NCBI GenBank assembly: GCA_031264075.1
Contig: JAISEO010000028.1
Span: 1-42,354 of the forward strand
Length of the DNA: 42,354 bases
Direction of reading: 5' to 3'
Origin: Coriobacteriales bacterium
GTDB lineage: Bacteria; Actinomycetota; Coriobacteriia; Coriobacteriales; UBA8131
Shown: one piece after another, positions 1 through 8,115 of the stretch
Layout of the letters: each line of letters begins with the position of its first letter
How positions within the stretch are numbered: position 1 is the stretch's first letter
Notes under the pieces: generated by a model
What the model saw: the letters and a program-made list of their open reading frames with translations, nothing else
What the model was told of the DNA's origin: nothing
Database searches by the model: none
Made by a program: the position numbers and the translations under genes

Positions 1-16
1 GCCGCCATGCTTCGTT

Positions 17-57
17 GGCAAATAACGCCATTACCACAAGTAGTGCCGTCATTTGCC
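17..57. repeat. Long imperfect palindrome (hairpin) at the left edge
   Basis: The arms GGCAAAT (17-23) and ATTTGCC (51-57) pair. Inside them ACG pairs with CGT and CATTAC pairs with GTAGTG around a 5-base loop (35-39), with only two mismatched positions. The hairpin lies past the 3' end of the minus-strand gene at 117-857. There is no T-tract on either side, so it is more likely an extragenic palindrome or an RNA-stabilising hairpin than a classical terminator. The rest of 1-116 shows no gene. Confidence 0.5.
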
Positions 58-116
58 GCCTTGCCTGGCAACAAATATCCTCGTTGCGAATGCAAACCTT
101 TAGCTGACACAGACTA

Positions 117-857
117 CTAGCCTATCTTGCGCAGAAGGAACTCCAACTCCTCCGGCACATCGAGGGCCGGGGTTGGAGCAAACACTACAGGAACAGCTGG
201 CGCCACGCAAACGCCGCGTTTTCTTGCGTGCTTCAGCGCGGGAACAAGCTTGATGTGCGGCGTTGGGGCGCTCTCACCAGGCACGGGTATCCGCCGGTGG
301 CGTGCAAGGTGAGGCCTGGCGGGGGAAGGCGTGGCAGCAGGAGCTGCAAGGACTACCGGCTCGGAGGCGCGAGGCAAGGCAGCAGGAGTGGTAAACGCTG
401 CAGGCTCGGCGATGGAGGGCAGCGTGCGACGGGTCGTAGCGCTCAGAGGCGTGGCCGTAAGAGCAGCCTGGGCTGTAAGACGTTGGATTGCCTCCTGCAT
501 GACCAACTCGCTTTGCTCCGAGTAGCCGCCGCACAATTCTTCGGGGGTCTCGAGCTGTCGGTAATCAAAGTGGTCATTGCCTTCCTGCAGCATGCTGGGG
601 TTGCTCGCGCAGGCAGAGTTGTGGCAGATGAGCTCTTTCTGGGCCGTATATTTAACGAGGAGCACGATACTCACCACTACAAAAACCAGCGCCACCAGGG
701 CAAGCAGGGCCGTGAGATAGACCGGCGGGCTGAAGCTCAGCTGTTCGGTAGCGGGTGCAGTCTCCGGGCTCACAGACGCAGCAAAAGCGACCCCTGGCAC
801 AGAGCGGAGAGAGACGGCGATGACAGACAGGACGACCAGGCTTTGTGTAATCTTCAT
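117..857 (-). CDS. Small secreted-then-anchored membrane protein with Ala/Pro-rich tail
   Basis: I do not recognise a family. The 246-residue protein begins at an ATG preceded by an AAGGAAG ribosome site; a longer in-frame reading upstream has no such site. Residues 1-27 look like a signal peptide ending near AFA-A. A short polar stretch follows, then one strong membrane segment (about residues 46-68, rich in L, V and A), then a hydrophilic region with two cysteines and a long Ala/Pro/Thr-rich tail. This predicts a bitopic envelope protein with its tail in the cytoplasm. The gene is divergent from the flippase at 978, with a 120-base gap. Its role is unknown, and the low-complexity tail makes homology weak evidence. 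Confidence 0.6.
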   Translation of the reverse strand: MKITQSLVVLSVIAVSLRSVPGVAFAASVSPETAPATEQLSFSPPVYLTALLALVALVFVVVSIVLLVKYTAQKELICHNSACASNPSMLQEGNDHFDYRQLETPEELCGGYSEQSELVMQEAIQRLTAQAALTATPLSATTRRTLPSIAEPAAFTTPAALPRASEPVVLAAPAATPSPARPHLARHRRIPVPGESAPTPHIKLVPALKHARKRGVCVAPAVPVVFAPTPALDVPEELEFLLRKIG

Positions 858-977
858 TTTGGCTTCCTTCTTAAGCGTGTCCGTGGCTACCATGATAACG
901 CATTGCTGGGCAAAACGCAAAAACTTTTGTCGGCGCTCGTGGTTATTGCCCGCGTTTTTTGCTAGGCTTATCCTGCA

Positions 978-2477
978 ATGAATGCTAAGCGCAACATACC
1001 CATAAAACAGCGTAAGCCCTGGTTCTTCCAGCAACTCATCAATAGTTGGTTCAACCGCCTTCTCGGCGCTGCTTCTGACCGATCGTTCAGCGGGCAGGAG
1101 GCGAGGTATGCCTCCGGCAGCACAAAGCGTGACTACGTCTGGAACACGGCCGGTCTCGCTGTGTGGGGCATGGTCTTCCCCCTTCTCACCATAGTGGTAA
1201 CCCAGGTGGTGGGCGTTGAGCAGGCAGGCAGATTCTCCCTGGCCTTTGTTGTGGGCCTGCTCCTCATGTTCGTGGCCAATTATGGCGTGCGCACCTTTCA
1301 GGTATCCGATCTTGAGGAGCAGCACAGCTTTGCGGACTACCAGCTCAACCGCTTTGCCACCTGCCTCATCATGCTCGCCATTGGCCTGCTCTACTGCGCT
1401 ATCCGCGGGTATTCCGAGGAGATGTTCACCGTGAGCATGGGGGTGTACGTCTATAAGATGGTCGATGGCCTGGCCGATGTCTACGAAGGCCGCCTGCAGC
1501 AGGTGGGAAAGCTCTACCTGGCCGGCATCTCGTTGGTGCTGCGCTCCGCGCTGGTCGTCGTCATATTCTCGCTCTGCCTCCTTATCACGCGAAATCTGGC
1601 CGTGTCCTGTGTTGCCATAGCCTTTGTGGCACTCGTCTCATTCTTCCTGGTGACGCTGCCACTCGCCCTGCTGGAGTCACCAAAGTCTCGGAAGGCCAGC
1701 CTTGCCTGTGTGAAGGACCTGTTTGTCCAGTGCTTTCCGCTGTTTCTCGCGCTGTTCATGTTCAACCTCATCGACAGCATGCCCAAGTTTGCCATGGAGG
1801 GCGTGCTGAGCTACGACAACCAGCTGTATTTTAACGCGATGTACTTTCCCGCGCAGGCCATCCTGCTCGCCGTGCAGTTCATCTACAGGCCTCAGCTCGT
1901 CCGCATGGCGAGTCTGTGGGCCGACAGAAAAAACCGCAGGAAGTTCGACCTGATGATACTCATTGTCATTGCGAGCGCCCTGGTCCTCACCGCTGTGATG
2001 ATACTCGTGATGGGCTGGATAGGCATCCCCATCCTGAGCTTCCTCTATGGCGTTGATTTTGAGGAGTTCAGAGGGCTCGTAACCATCATGCTTATCGCGG
2101 GCGGCGTCACGGCAGCCATCGACTTCCTGTATCAGGCCATCACGGTGCTCAGGAAGCAGCGCGCCGTCATGAAGCTGTATTTCATCACCTTTGCCTTCTC
2201 ATTGTTCATTCCCGCGCTCCTCGCGCAGTACGCCGACCTGGCGGGCGTTGTTCTCAGTTATCTCATCATCATGAGCATCCTGTTTGTGCTGCTGCTCTCC
2301 GAATACCTCAGCATCCGCTGGGGCTTCTCTCGTGAGAAGGCGTCGGAGGCCACAGACAGGCTCACGCGTTGGCGCGCCGAAAGGTCACGTCTGGAACAGA
2401 AACGTCGCAGGCAGGACCATATGCAGGACGCGCAGAGGCGCAGGGACGCCGACTCCGACGATGATGATGACGCGTAA
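978..2477 (+). CDS. Polysaccharide/lipid-linked oligosaccharide flippase (MOP superfamily)
   Basis: The 499-residue protein is very hydrophobic, with about a dozen predicted membrane segments from residue 55 to 455. This is the size and layout of Wzx-type flippases and polysaccharide-export transporters of the MATE/MOP superfamily, which move lipid-linked sugars across the membrane. The N-terminus is basic, and the C-terminus (about 455-499) is a charged cytoplasmic tail rich in Arg/Lys/Gln that ends in a run of aspartates. The start ATG has no good ribosome site; only a weak TAGG lies 11 bases upstream. The neighbours are envelope proteins, which fits a surface-glycan role. The family call is fairly secure, but the substrate is not visible. 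Confidence 0.75.
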   Translation: MNAKRNIPIKQRKPWFFQQLINSWFNRLLGAASDRSFSGQEARYASGSTKRDYVWNTAGLAVWGMVFPLLTIVVTQVVGVEQAGRFSLAFVVGLLLMFVANYGVRTFQVSDLEEQHSFADYQLNRFATCLIMLAIGLLYCAIRGYSEEMFTVSMGVYVYKMVDGLADVYEGRLQQVGKLYLAGISLVLRSALVVVIFSLCLLITRNLAVSCVAIAFVALVSFFLVTLPLALLESPKSRKASLACVKDLFVQCFPLFLALFMFNLIDSMPKFAMEGVLSYDNQLYFNAMYFPAQAILLAVQFIYRPQLVRMASLWADRKNRRKFDLMILIVIASALVLTAVMILVMGWIGIPILSFLYGVDFEEFRGLVTIMLIAGGVTAAIDFLYQAITVLRKQRAVMKLYFITFAFSLFIPALLAQYADLAGVVLSYLIIMSILFVLLLSEYLSIRWGFSREKASEATDRLTRWRAERSRLEQKRRRQDHMQDAQRRRDADSDDDDDA

Positions 2478-2520
2478 CACGCGTAACATGGGGAGAGATC
2501 TCGCTTAGTATTTGGTATGG

Positions 2521-2549
2521 TTGCCCAATCGCTCGAAATGCGCTATGCT
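2521..2549 (+). promoter_or_regulatory. Candidate promoter of the protease/LRR operon
   Basis: TTGCCC (2521-2526) and TATGCT (2544-2549) are separated by exactly 17 bases and lie 35 bases before the protease ATG. Each hexamer matches 4 of 6 consensus positions. The same -10 hexamer (TATGCT) occurs in the promoter proposed for the SARP regulator at 28120-28148. Prediction from sequence only. Confidence 0.45.
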
Positions 2550-2584
2550 ACAGAGCTTGGCAGGACGGGTGTTTCGAGGCGATT

Positions 2585-4897
2585 ATGCAGGGCATTAAAA
2601 CTCGGGGCTTGCTCCATAGACTGATCGCCATATCACTGGCAGTGCTGCTTTGCGTTCCAGCACAAGCGGCATTTGCCCAGGAGCCCGTTCACTCAGATAC
2701 CGAAAATCCCAATGAGGTTATACTCCGTGAGGACGGCACAGTACGTTGGCCACTCAATCTCCGCCTGCCTGAGCCCGGTGAGGAGTACGCCCTCGATGAG
2801 ATCCTTGTCTGCTTCAAGCTCGGCACCACGGTAGCGGCAGCCTATGCGGCATTGGACGATCTGGCTTCCATCGACGGGCTCTTACAGCCTGCGGAGATTA
2901 CAGAATACCATCTCGCACGACAATACCCCCTCACTCTTTCTCTAACCGACGGTTACACCGTGACAGAGGCCCTCCAAGAAGTCTTTGACCATCCAGATAT
3001 TGACTGGGCAGAGGTCAACGGTGTCAATTATTATGCTGACGAATTATCTCAAGCAGAGTATGTACCCTACGACGAACACTCCAACAAGGAAGAAACGCCT
3101 TGGGTAGAGCAGATAAACATACTTTTGGCATGGCAGCACCATGCCAGCTTCCAACAGGCCTATGTCGCGGTGCTTGATGGGGGGGTCGTCGCAAACCATG
3201 AGGATCTGCAGGCCAATCTGGCTATGGAATATTCGCGCGATTTGGCTGGTAACAACAATAGTCTACTGGGCCAAACACTTCGTCCTGTGCATGGCACCCA
3301 TGTTGCGGGCATCATTTCTGCTGTGGTCAATAACGGCATAGGGATAGCAGGGGTCTCACATAATGCAAAGGTCATTCCGATAAATGTCTTTGATCCCGAA
3401 ACGGATCAAGCATATGATGAAGATATTGCTGAGGCCATAAATTATGTCGTGGATTCAAATATTGCGAACCTCCATGTAATAAATATGAGCTTAGGTAGAT
3501 ACGGAAAGCCAAATGCTTTGGTTCGCAGCGCAATCCAGAGGGCTCAGGCGAAGGATATCGTTGTGGTCTGTGCCGCCGGAAACGATACATCATCAGAGAC
3601 ATATTATCCTTCTGACTACGATGAGTGTATATCGGTTATTGCTTTGAACGTCAAAGCAAATGCCAAGGCTTGGTTTTCCAATTTCGGCGAAGCCAAGGAT
3701 ATATCCGCACCAGGTCAGAACATTCTGTCGACGACGACTGCGGGAAAGTATGGGCAGATAAGCGGCACCTCCATGGCTGCCCCCATGGTGGCAGGTGCCG
3801 CTGCCCTGCTCTTCTCCTACAATCCGGGCCTGACCGCAGACAAGGTCAAAGATCTGTTGTATAGATCGGCCACAGACCTCTACACCGAGAATTATGACCC
3901 GTATAGTGGCCACGGGTGCCTCGATGTCGGAATGGCCCTTAGTATGCTGATGACACCGAACTTCATCCGCCTCGGTGGCCCCCATCGCTACTCCACCATG
4001 GAGCTTATCTCAAACAGGAGGGCAAATACTGCGCACACCGCCATCGTCGCCTCAGCAGACAGCTACCCGGACGCCCTCTCAGCCTCTGCCCTGGCAGGTA
4101 TCTATGATGCTCCTGTACTCCTCACCTCTACCGACCCCTCCGCCTCGCTTGCCCCTGAGACAAGGCAGGAGCTGATACGGCTGGGTGCCACCAACGTCAT
4201 TATCGTCGGCCTGGAGGCCGCAGTCTCACCAAGGGCAGAAGCCGACATAGCAAATATAGCAGGTGTCACCAACGTCTTCCGTTATGGTGGCATAGACCGC
4301 TACGCCACGGCCTGTGAGATATATAGCTCCAATAGGGCACACTACTCCAACACTGCCGTCATCGCCTCTGGCGAGGACTTCCCCGATGCCCTGTCGATAG
4401 GCCCCTATGCCTATGTATCCAAGAGTCCGATATTCATGGCTGGCGCAGACTGTCTGCTCAGTCAACAGACCATAGACACCATCCGAGGTGGCAGTTTTAC
4501 TAACATCGTCTTTGTGGGTGGCACAGCCCGCATCAGCGAGGATGTGAAAACACAGCTGGGCGGAGGATATGCCTATGAACGCCTGGCGGGCGCTGACCGC
4601 TACGAGACCTCTAACATCATAGCGGCTTGGTCGCGGGCAAGGGGTCTTACCCTGAGCCATGTGGCCCTGACTACTGGCGAGCAGTTCCCTGACGCGCTCT
4701 GCGGGGCTGCGCTCTGCGGTAAGAATCGCTCCGTCATCCTGCTCGCAAGCGACACGCCGGGCGGCTACGCCGCCATTGACGGAAACCTCACAGGAGCAGG
4801 GTCGTTCGTCGAATTGGGCTACATCCTTGGCGGCACTGCCGCAGTATCTGACAGCACCGCCGCCTATGCCGAGTCCAAGCTTAACGAGGGACACTGA
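2585..4897 (+). CDS. Secreted subtilisin-like (S8) protease with three CWB2 cell-wall-binding repeats
   Basis: The 770-residue protein has a signal peptide (residues 1-31, ending AFA-Q) and a propeptide-like region (about 70-150, DEILVCFK onward). A complete S8 catalytic domain follows: Asp198 in VAVLDGG, His236 in HGTHVAG, oxyanion Asn333 in AAGND and Ser396 in GTSMAAP. The C-terminal third (about 457-770) carries three cell-wall-binding repeat 2 modules, each opening with an R-x-x-G-x-x-RY motif (RLGGPHRY, RYGGIDRY, RLAGADRY). CWB2 modules hold proteins to secondary wall polymers without a covalent bond, so this is a surface-held endopeptidase. A GAGG ribosome site precedes the ATG. The catalytic part near 3340-3720 is visibly richer in A+T than the repeats, which suggests a mosaic origin. 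The stop is 1 base before the next start. Confidence 0.92.
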   Translation: MQGIKTRGLLHRLIAISLAVLLCVPAQAAFAQEPVHSDTENPNEVILREDGTVRWPLNLRLPEPGEEYALDEILVCFKLGTTVAAAYAALDDLASIDGLLQPAEITEYHLARQYPLTLSLTDGYTVTEALQEVFDHPDIDWAEVNGVNYYADELSQAEYVPYDEHSNKEETPWVEQINILLAWQHHASFQQAYVAVLDGGVVANHEDLQANLAMEYSRDLAGNNNSLLGQTLRPVHGTHVAGIISAVVNNGIGIAGVSHNAKVIPINVFDPETDQAYDEDIAEAINYVVDSNIANLHVINMSLGRYGKPNALVRSAIQRAQAKDIVVVCAAGNDTSSETYYPSDYDECISVIALNVKANAKAWFSNFGEAKDISAPGQNILSTTTAGKYGQISGTSMAAPMVAGAAALLFSYNPGLTADKVKDLLYRSATDLYTENYDPYSGHGCLDVGMALSMLMTPNFIRLGGPHRYSTMELISNRRANTAHTAIVASADSYPDALSASALAGIYDAPVLLTSTDPSASLAPETRQELIRLGATNVIIVGLEAAVSPRAEADIANIAGVTNVFRYGGIDRYATACEIYSSNRAHYSNTAVIASGEDFPDALSIGPYAYVSKSPIFMAGADCLLSQQTIDTIRGGSFTNIVFVGGTARISEDVKTQLGGGYAYERLAGADRYETSNIIAAWSRARGLTLSHVALTTGEQFPDALCGAALCGKNRSVILLASDTPGGYAAIDGNLTGAGSFVELGYILGGTAAVSDSTAAYAESKLNEGH

Positions 4898-4898
4898 T

Positions 4899-6329
4899 AT
4901 GCGAAATAGCAGAAACTTCTTACTGATAGCAGCATTACTTATGCTTGCAGTGGCGCTGTTCATTCCTAATGCTGGCTATGCTGAGGTTACACGACAGGGG
5001 GAGGCGGCTAAACAGGCAGAGCTCTCTCCACTGGCCCTGGGAGACATAGATATTGACCAGACCACCTTCCCCGACCGCAATTTCTTTCTGTGGGCCGAAA
5101 AGCAGAGCTGGGGTCTTGATCGCGTCCTCACAGTTCAAGAAGCCGCTTCTGTGACCTATCTTGCTTTAAGTACCGAAGGCGTTCGCGACTTGACTGGGAT
5201 TGAGCACTTTCCAAACTTAGAGATCTTAGGTTGTTACAACAACTACCTCACAGAGATAGACACTTCGCATAATCCGAAGTTGGTAGGCATCAATGCCTTC
5301 GGCAATCCGGATCTGTCATCGGTTAACGTGACAGGCAATCCCTCGCTGCTCTGGCTGTCTTGCTCTGGAGGAAAACTGACTGAGCTGGATGTCTCTCAAA
5401 ACCCTGAACTGGCTGATCTCAGCATCGAAGATAACAAAATACGTGAACTCGACCTGTCGCATAACCCTGAGCTCACCAGTCTGTCATGCAGCGGTAATGA
5501 CCTGTCGGAGCTGGACGCGACTGGTAACCCGATGCTTAGAGAACTGATGTGTGGCGGCAACCACCTCACGACACTCGATCTCTCGAAGAACACCGAGATG
5601 CTTCCCGTCTATGTTGTTTTTTATCGCTTTCAAACCTCTATGGCAACGGTCTTCTCCCCCGATGGCGACATCACCCGCTACGTGGACTTGGCAGCGGTAG
5701 TCGGAGCAGAGAACCTTGGCAACATCACTTCGGTTACCGGGGGCGTGCTTAGCCAGTCAACAGGCTTGGTGACCCTTGACACTTCCACGACAGACACGCT
5801 CGTCTATACCTATGATGTAGGATACCCCTACAGTGTTTTCGACATGGATGTGACCCTCACCCTCACGTCAAGCGAAGCACCCCTCATGAACATCAGCTTT
5901 GACGCGGCAAACGGCAGCGCGACTATCACGTCTACCATCCCCAGAGGCTCACTGCTCACCAAACCTGCTGACCCCGTCAAAGACGGCTATCGCTTCGCTG
6001 GCTGGCATACGCAGGACAGCGAGGGCAATCTCACACCCTGGGACTTCGACTCACCGGTGGCTGACCATACTACCCTGGTAGCCAAATGGGAGGAACTCAC
6101 CGAAGAAGAACCGATAACAGAAGAACCCATAACAGAAGAGCCGGTGAAAGAAGATCCCTCCAAAGTGGGTTCTGTAGTTGAGAGCCCTGCTGATGCCAGA
6201 GCAACCAGTGCTGCTCCCCGTCTTCCGGCTACAGGCGACAACCGCTACCTGGTAGGTGCTGGCATTCTGGCTCTGCTGGCCGCTGCCTCGCTCGCGATTG
6301 GCGCAGGAATGAGGGTACGCCGGCGATAA
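4899..6329 (+). CDS. LPXTG-anchored leucine-rich-repeat surface protein
   Basis: The 476-residue protein starts at an ATG with GAGGGAC just upstream, 1 base after the protease stop. A signal peptide (1-28) is followed by an N-terminal region typical of internalin-like LRR proteins (IDQTTFPDRNF). About seven 21-residue leucine-rich repeats of the form L-x-x-L-x-C/I-x-x-N-x-L-x-x-LD-x-S-x-NP span roughly residues 95-240. One InlB B-repeat/Flg_new domain (about 330-395, ending LVAKW) comes next, then an acidic stalk repeating EEPIT. The sortase signal is LPATG (442-446), followed by a membrane helix and an Arg-rich tail. It should be cut by sortase and covalently linked to peptidoglycan. Its role is probably adhesion or ligand binding; the partner is unknown. 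It is probably co-transcribed with the protease. Confidence 0.9.
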   Translation: MRNSRNFLLIAALLMLAVALFIPNAGYAEVTRQGEAAKQAELSPLALGDIDIDQTTFPDRNFFLWAEKQSWGLDRVLTVQEAASVTYLALSTEGVRDLTGIEHFPNLEILGCYNNYLTEIDTSHNPKLVGINAFGNPDLSSVNVTGNPSLLWLSCSGGKLTELDVSQNPELADLSIEDNKIRELDLSHNPELTSLSCSGNDLSELDATGNPMLRELMCGGNHLTTLDLSKNTEMLPVYVVFYRFQTSMATVFSPDGDITRYVDLAAVVGAENLGNITSVTGGVLSQSTGLVTLDTSTTDTLVYTYDVGYPYSVFDMDVTLTLTSSEAPLMNISFDAANGSATITSTIPRGSLLTKPADPVKDGYRFAGWHTQDSEGNLTPWDFDSPVADHTTLVAKWEELTEEEPITEEPITEEPVKEDPSKVGSVVESPADARATSAAPRLPATGDNRYLVGAGILALLAAASLAIGAGMRVRRR

Positions 6330-6412
6330 GGCTGAGCTTAAGGGGAAGAATCCAAACCGGAGAGGCAACGCGGTAAAGAAGGTACCCTTGGAAAGGTTCA
6401 GATGCTCCTTGA

Positions 6413-6485
6413 GGTTGATTCTCGCCTGAAGTGCCACTCTTGCACTTCCGATAGGAATCAACGGGTTGAATCTTGCCCGAAGTGC
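6413..6485. repeat. Three copies of a ~21-base repeat in alternating orientation
   Basis: Copy 1 (6413-6434) and copy 3 (6464-6485) are direct repeats, matching at 19 of 22 positions. Copy 2 (6442-6462) is inverted and shares the two ends but not the middle six bases. Copies 1 and 2 fold into a hairpin: GTTGATTC (6414-6421) pairs with GAATCAAC (6455-6462), and GAAGTGC (6428-6434) pairs with GCACTTC (6442-6448) around a 7-base loop. The rest of 6330-6578 holds no gene on the + strand. This looks like an extragenic palindromic repeat cluster. Confidence 0.55.
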
Positions 6486-6578
6486 AACGTCGGGGATGCG
6501 CTCGGGGATGCAGCCCCAAAAACCTCGTCGCATGTTTGAATTAAGGAGAACCTGATTTTTGAAATGAGGTGAGTGGAC

Positions 6579-6752
6579 ATGGCAACAAGTAGCATATTCA
6601 GTACCATCAGGGTGATCGATGAGAAGTCGGCGCAACGATTAGTTAATGCCATGATTGCTGCCGAGGAAGCCAAGACAAACAAAGAATCAAAACCGGTTGC
6701 AGCGCAAGAACTGAAAGGCAAGGATTTGCAAAACTTCTTCAAGGAGTATTGA
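6579..6752 (+). CDS. 57-residue orphan protein of unknown function
   Basis: This short frame was found by reading the gap. It has a very good ribosome site (GAGGTGAG, about 6 bases before the ATG), a clean ATG and TGA, and a rho-independent terminator 50 bases after the stop, so it is probably a real monocistronic gene. The protein begins MATSSIFSTIRVIDEKSAQ, is largely helical and charged, and ends in KDLQNFFKEY; it has no signal peptide or membrane segment. Its layout (an N-terminal domain of about 30 residues with a basic linker and a short C-terminal helix) recalls small antitoxin-like proteins of gut bacteria, but no toxin gene follows. The function is not assigned. Confidence 0.6.
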   Translation: MATSSIFSTIRVIDEKSAQRLVNAMIAAEEAKTNKESKPVAAQELKGKDLQNFFKEY

Positions 6753-6801
6753 TCATCGATTACTTTACCGTAAACCTCGCTGAGCTACTCAGCAGTCAAG
6801 G

Positions 6802-6836
6802 AGTGGAGAGGACGGAATCGTTTCTCTCCACTTTTT
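6802..6836 (+). terminator. Rho-independent terminator after the 57-residue gene
   Basis: AGTGGAGAG (6802-6810) pairs perfectly with CTCTCCACT (6824-6832) around a 13-base loop. The stem runs directly into a T-tract (6832-6836). It separates the left surface-protein region from the catabolic locus. Confidence 0.85.
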
Positions 6837-6837
6837 C

Positions 6838-7111
6838 AAGCAGGCACAATCAGGATGTTAAATCCATCTGAGCCCAGAAAAAGACAAGCGGGACAAGGCT
6901 ACTGCTTCGTGTGCTTCAAATCCACAGCTCTCGTTCATTCTCTTACCGCCTTATCCAGCACACAAGCTGGATGAAGGGTCTATGCCAGGTAACAATCCGG
7001 CCCTGGTCCCGGTAACCCTCTATAAAAACTCAACGGCAATCAAGTTGCGTAAAAGCTCAAAGTACTGAAATTCGCCGCTGGACTGCTCCAAGATTTCTGA
7101 CTCCAAAACTT
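6838..7111. other. Non-coding stretch upstream of the catabolic promoter
   Basis: I see no convincing gene on either strand. The stretch contains a perfect 7-bp hairpin (ATCCAGC 6953-6959 with GCTGGAT 6966-6972, 6-base loop), then a second C/G-rich fold in 6984-7017 with a CCAGG/CCTGG pair and the sequence GGTAAC twice. It does not match a riboswitch core closely enough to name one. Confidence 0.4.
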
Positions 7112-7186
7112 ATTGTCAAGCATTGTCAAGCGCCCCAAAGTTTTACTCGATCAGCGCTTGACACCTGTCAGCTGGTATGGGATACT
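7112..7186 (+). promoter_or_regulatory. Strong promoter with repeated operator-like sites for the catabolic operon
   Basis: TTGACA (7158-7163), a 17-base spacer and GATACT (7181-7186) with an extended TG element (7178-7179) make a strong sigma-70-type promoter 54 bases before the transporter ATPase. The -35 box is embedded in repeats. ATTGTCAAGC occurs twice in tandem (7112-7121 and 7122-7131). TGTCAAGCGC (7124-7133) is the exact inverse of GCGCTTGACA (7154-7163). TGACA-CC-TGTCA (7159-7170) is a small palindrome over the -35. This layout is typical of an operator bound by a dimeric repressor; no regulator gene is adjacent. Confidence 0.65.
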
Positions 7187-7239
7187 CTAAATAGTAGTTA
7201 ACTTATAAACTTGCTAATATTTAGAAAAGCGGCACACGA

Positions 7240-8112
7240 ATGGCACCTGCTACCAGCACAGAAAACGAGATAGAGATAGAAGAGTGCTCGCTCGCCTACG
7301 AGGTCAAGCATACGAGACGCGAAGGCGGAGCGGGCACACATCTGGTGCTCGATGCCATCAACCTCACCGTGTCTCGCGGGGAGTTCTGCTCAATCGTGGG
7401 GCCATCTGGCTGTGGTAAATCAACGCTGCTCTCCATACTTGCCGGTCTTATCAAGGCGACGGAGGGCTCGGCAAGAATAGAGGGGAGGGAGATAACGGGG
7501 CCCAGCCTTCGCACCGGTATTATCATGCAGGCCTATGCCCTGTTCCCCTGGCGCACGACGCAGAAGAATGTCGAGTTTGGCTTGGAAATCAAGAAGGTGC
7601 CCCGCGCGGAGCGGGCGCAGATAGCCGAATACTATCTCGAGATGGTCGGCCTTGCCGACTTCAGACAACGGTATCCCTACGAGCTATCGGGTGGCATGAA
7701 GCAACGGGTAGCCATCGCGCGCGCCCTGGCCTATGACCCGGAGATTCTGCTTCTGGATGAACCCTTTGCCGCCATTGACGAGCAGACACGGGGCCAGTTG
7801 CATGAGCAGCTGCTGGACATCTGGGAAAAGACCCGTAAGACCATCGTCTTTGTGACCCACAGCATCGAGGAGTCCATCTTCCTTTCCGACCGGGTTGTCG
7901 TCATGACGCCCGGCCCGGGGAGGATACGGAGCATCGTTGACATCGGGCTTGCCCGGCCACGGCTTGCCGAGATAAAGAACACGGAGGAGTTTGCCACCTA
8001 TCGCAAAAGGGTATGGCAACTCCTGCAGACCCGTGGCGAACTCACCGAGGAAATCGTCCTTGAGGACGGCAGCGTCATACTGGAGACCGTCCCGTTTATC
8101 GAGGGGATATAA
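7240..8112 (+). CDS. ABC importer ATP-binding protein, NitT/TauT class
   Basis: The 290-residue nucleotide-binding subunit has Walker A GPSGCGKS (54-61), ABC signature LSGGMKQR (149-156), Walker B ILLLDEP (169-175) and switch His207. These ATPases energise uptake of nitrate, sulfonates, taurine, pyrimidines and other small organic acids. The C-terminus is about 30-40 residues longer than in SsuB or TauB. It is the first gene of the operon, 3 bases before the permease. The family is certain; the substrate is not visible and must be inferred from the enzymes downstream. Confidence 0.93.
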   Translation: MAPATSTENEIEIEECSLAYEVKHTRREGGAGTHLVLDAINLTVSRGEFCSIVGPSGCGKSTLLSILAGLIKATEGSARIEGREITGPSLRTGIIMQAYALFPWRTTQKNVEFGLEIKKVPRAERAQIAEYYLEMVGLADFRQRYPYELSGGMKQRVAIARALAYDPEILLLDEPFAAIDEQTRGQLHEQLLDIWEKTRKTIVFVTHSIEESIFLSDRVVVMTPGPGRIRSIVDIGLARPRLAEIKNTEEFATYRKRVWQLLQTRGELTEEIVLEDGSVILETVPFIEGI

Positions 8113-8115
8113 GCA

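Noticed and set aside
228-965. 245-residue plus-strand frame over the first gene
   Set aside because: It is an antisense shadow rich in Arg and Gly, with no ribosome site.
6901-6935. tRNA-like T-arm (TTCAAATCC)
   Set aside because: The invariant stem pair next to the loop is C-C, and no acceptor, D-arm or anticodon arm can be built around it.
6950-7025. Resemblance to SAM-I/IV riboswitch (GCCAGG...CCTGG, then CCGGTAACCCTC)
   Set aside because: The core GGCAACC is changed to GGTAACC, the downstream pseudoknot half is missing, and a strong promoter lies between it and the gene.
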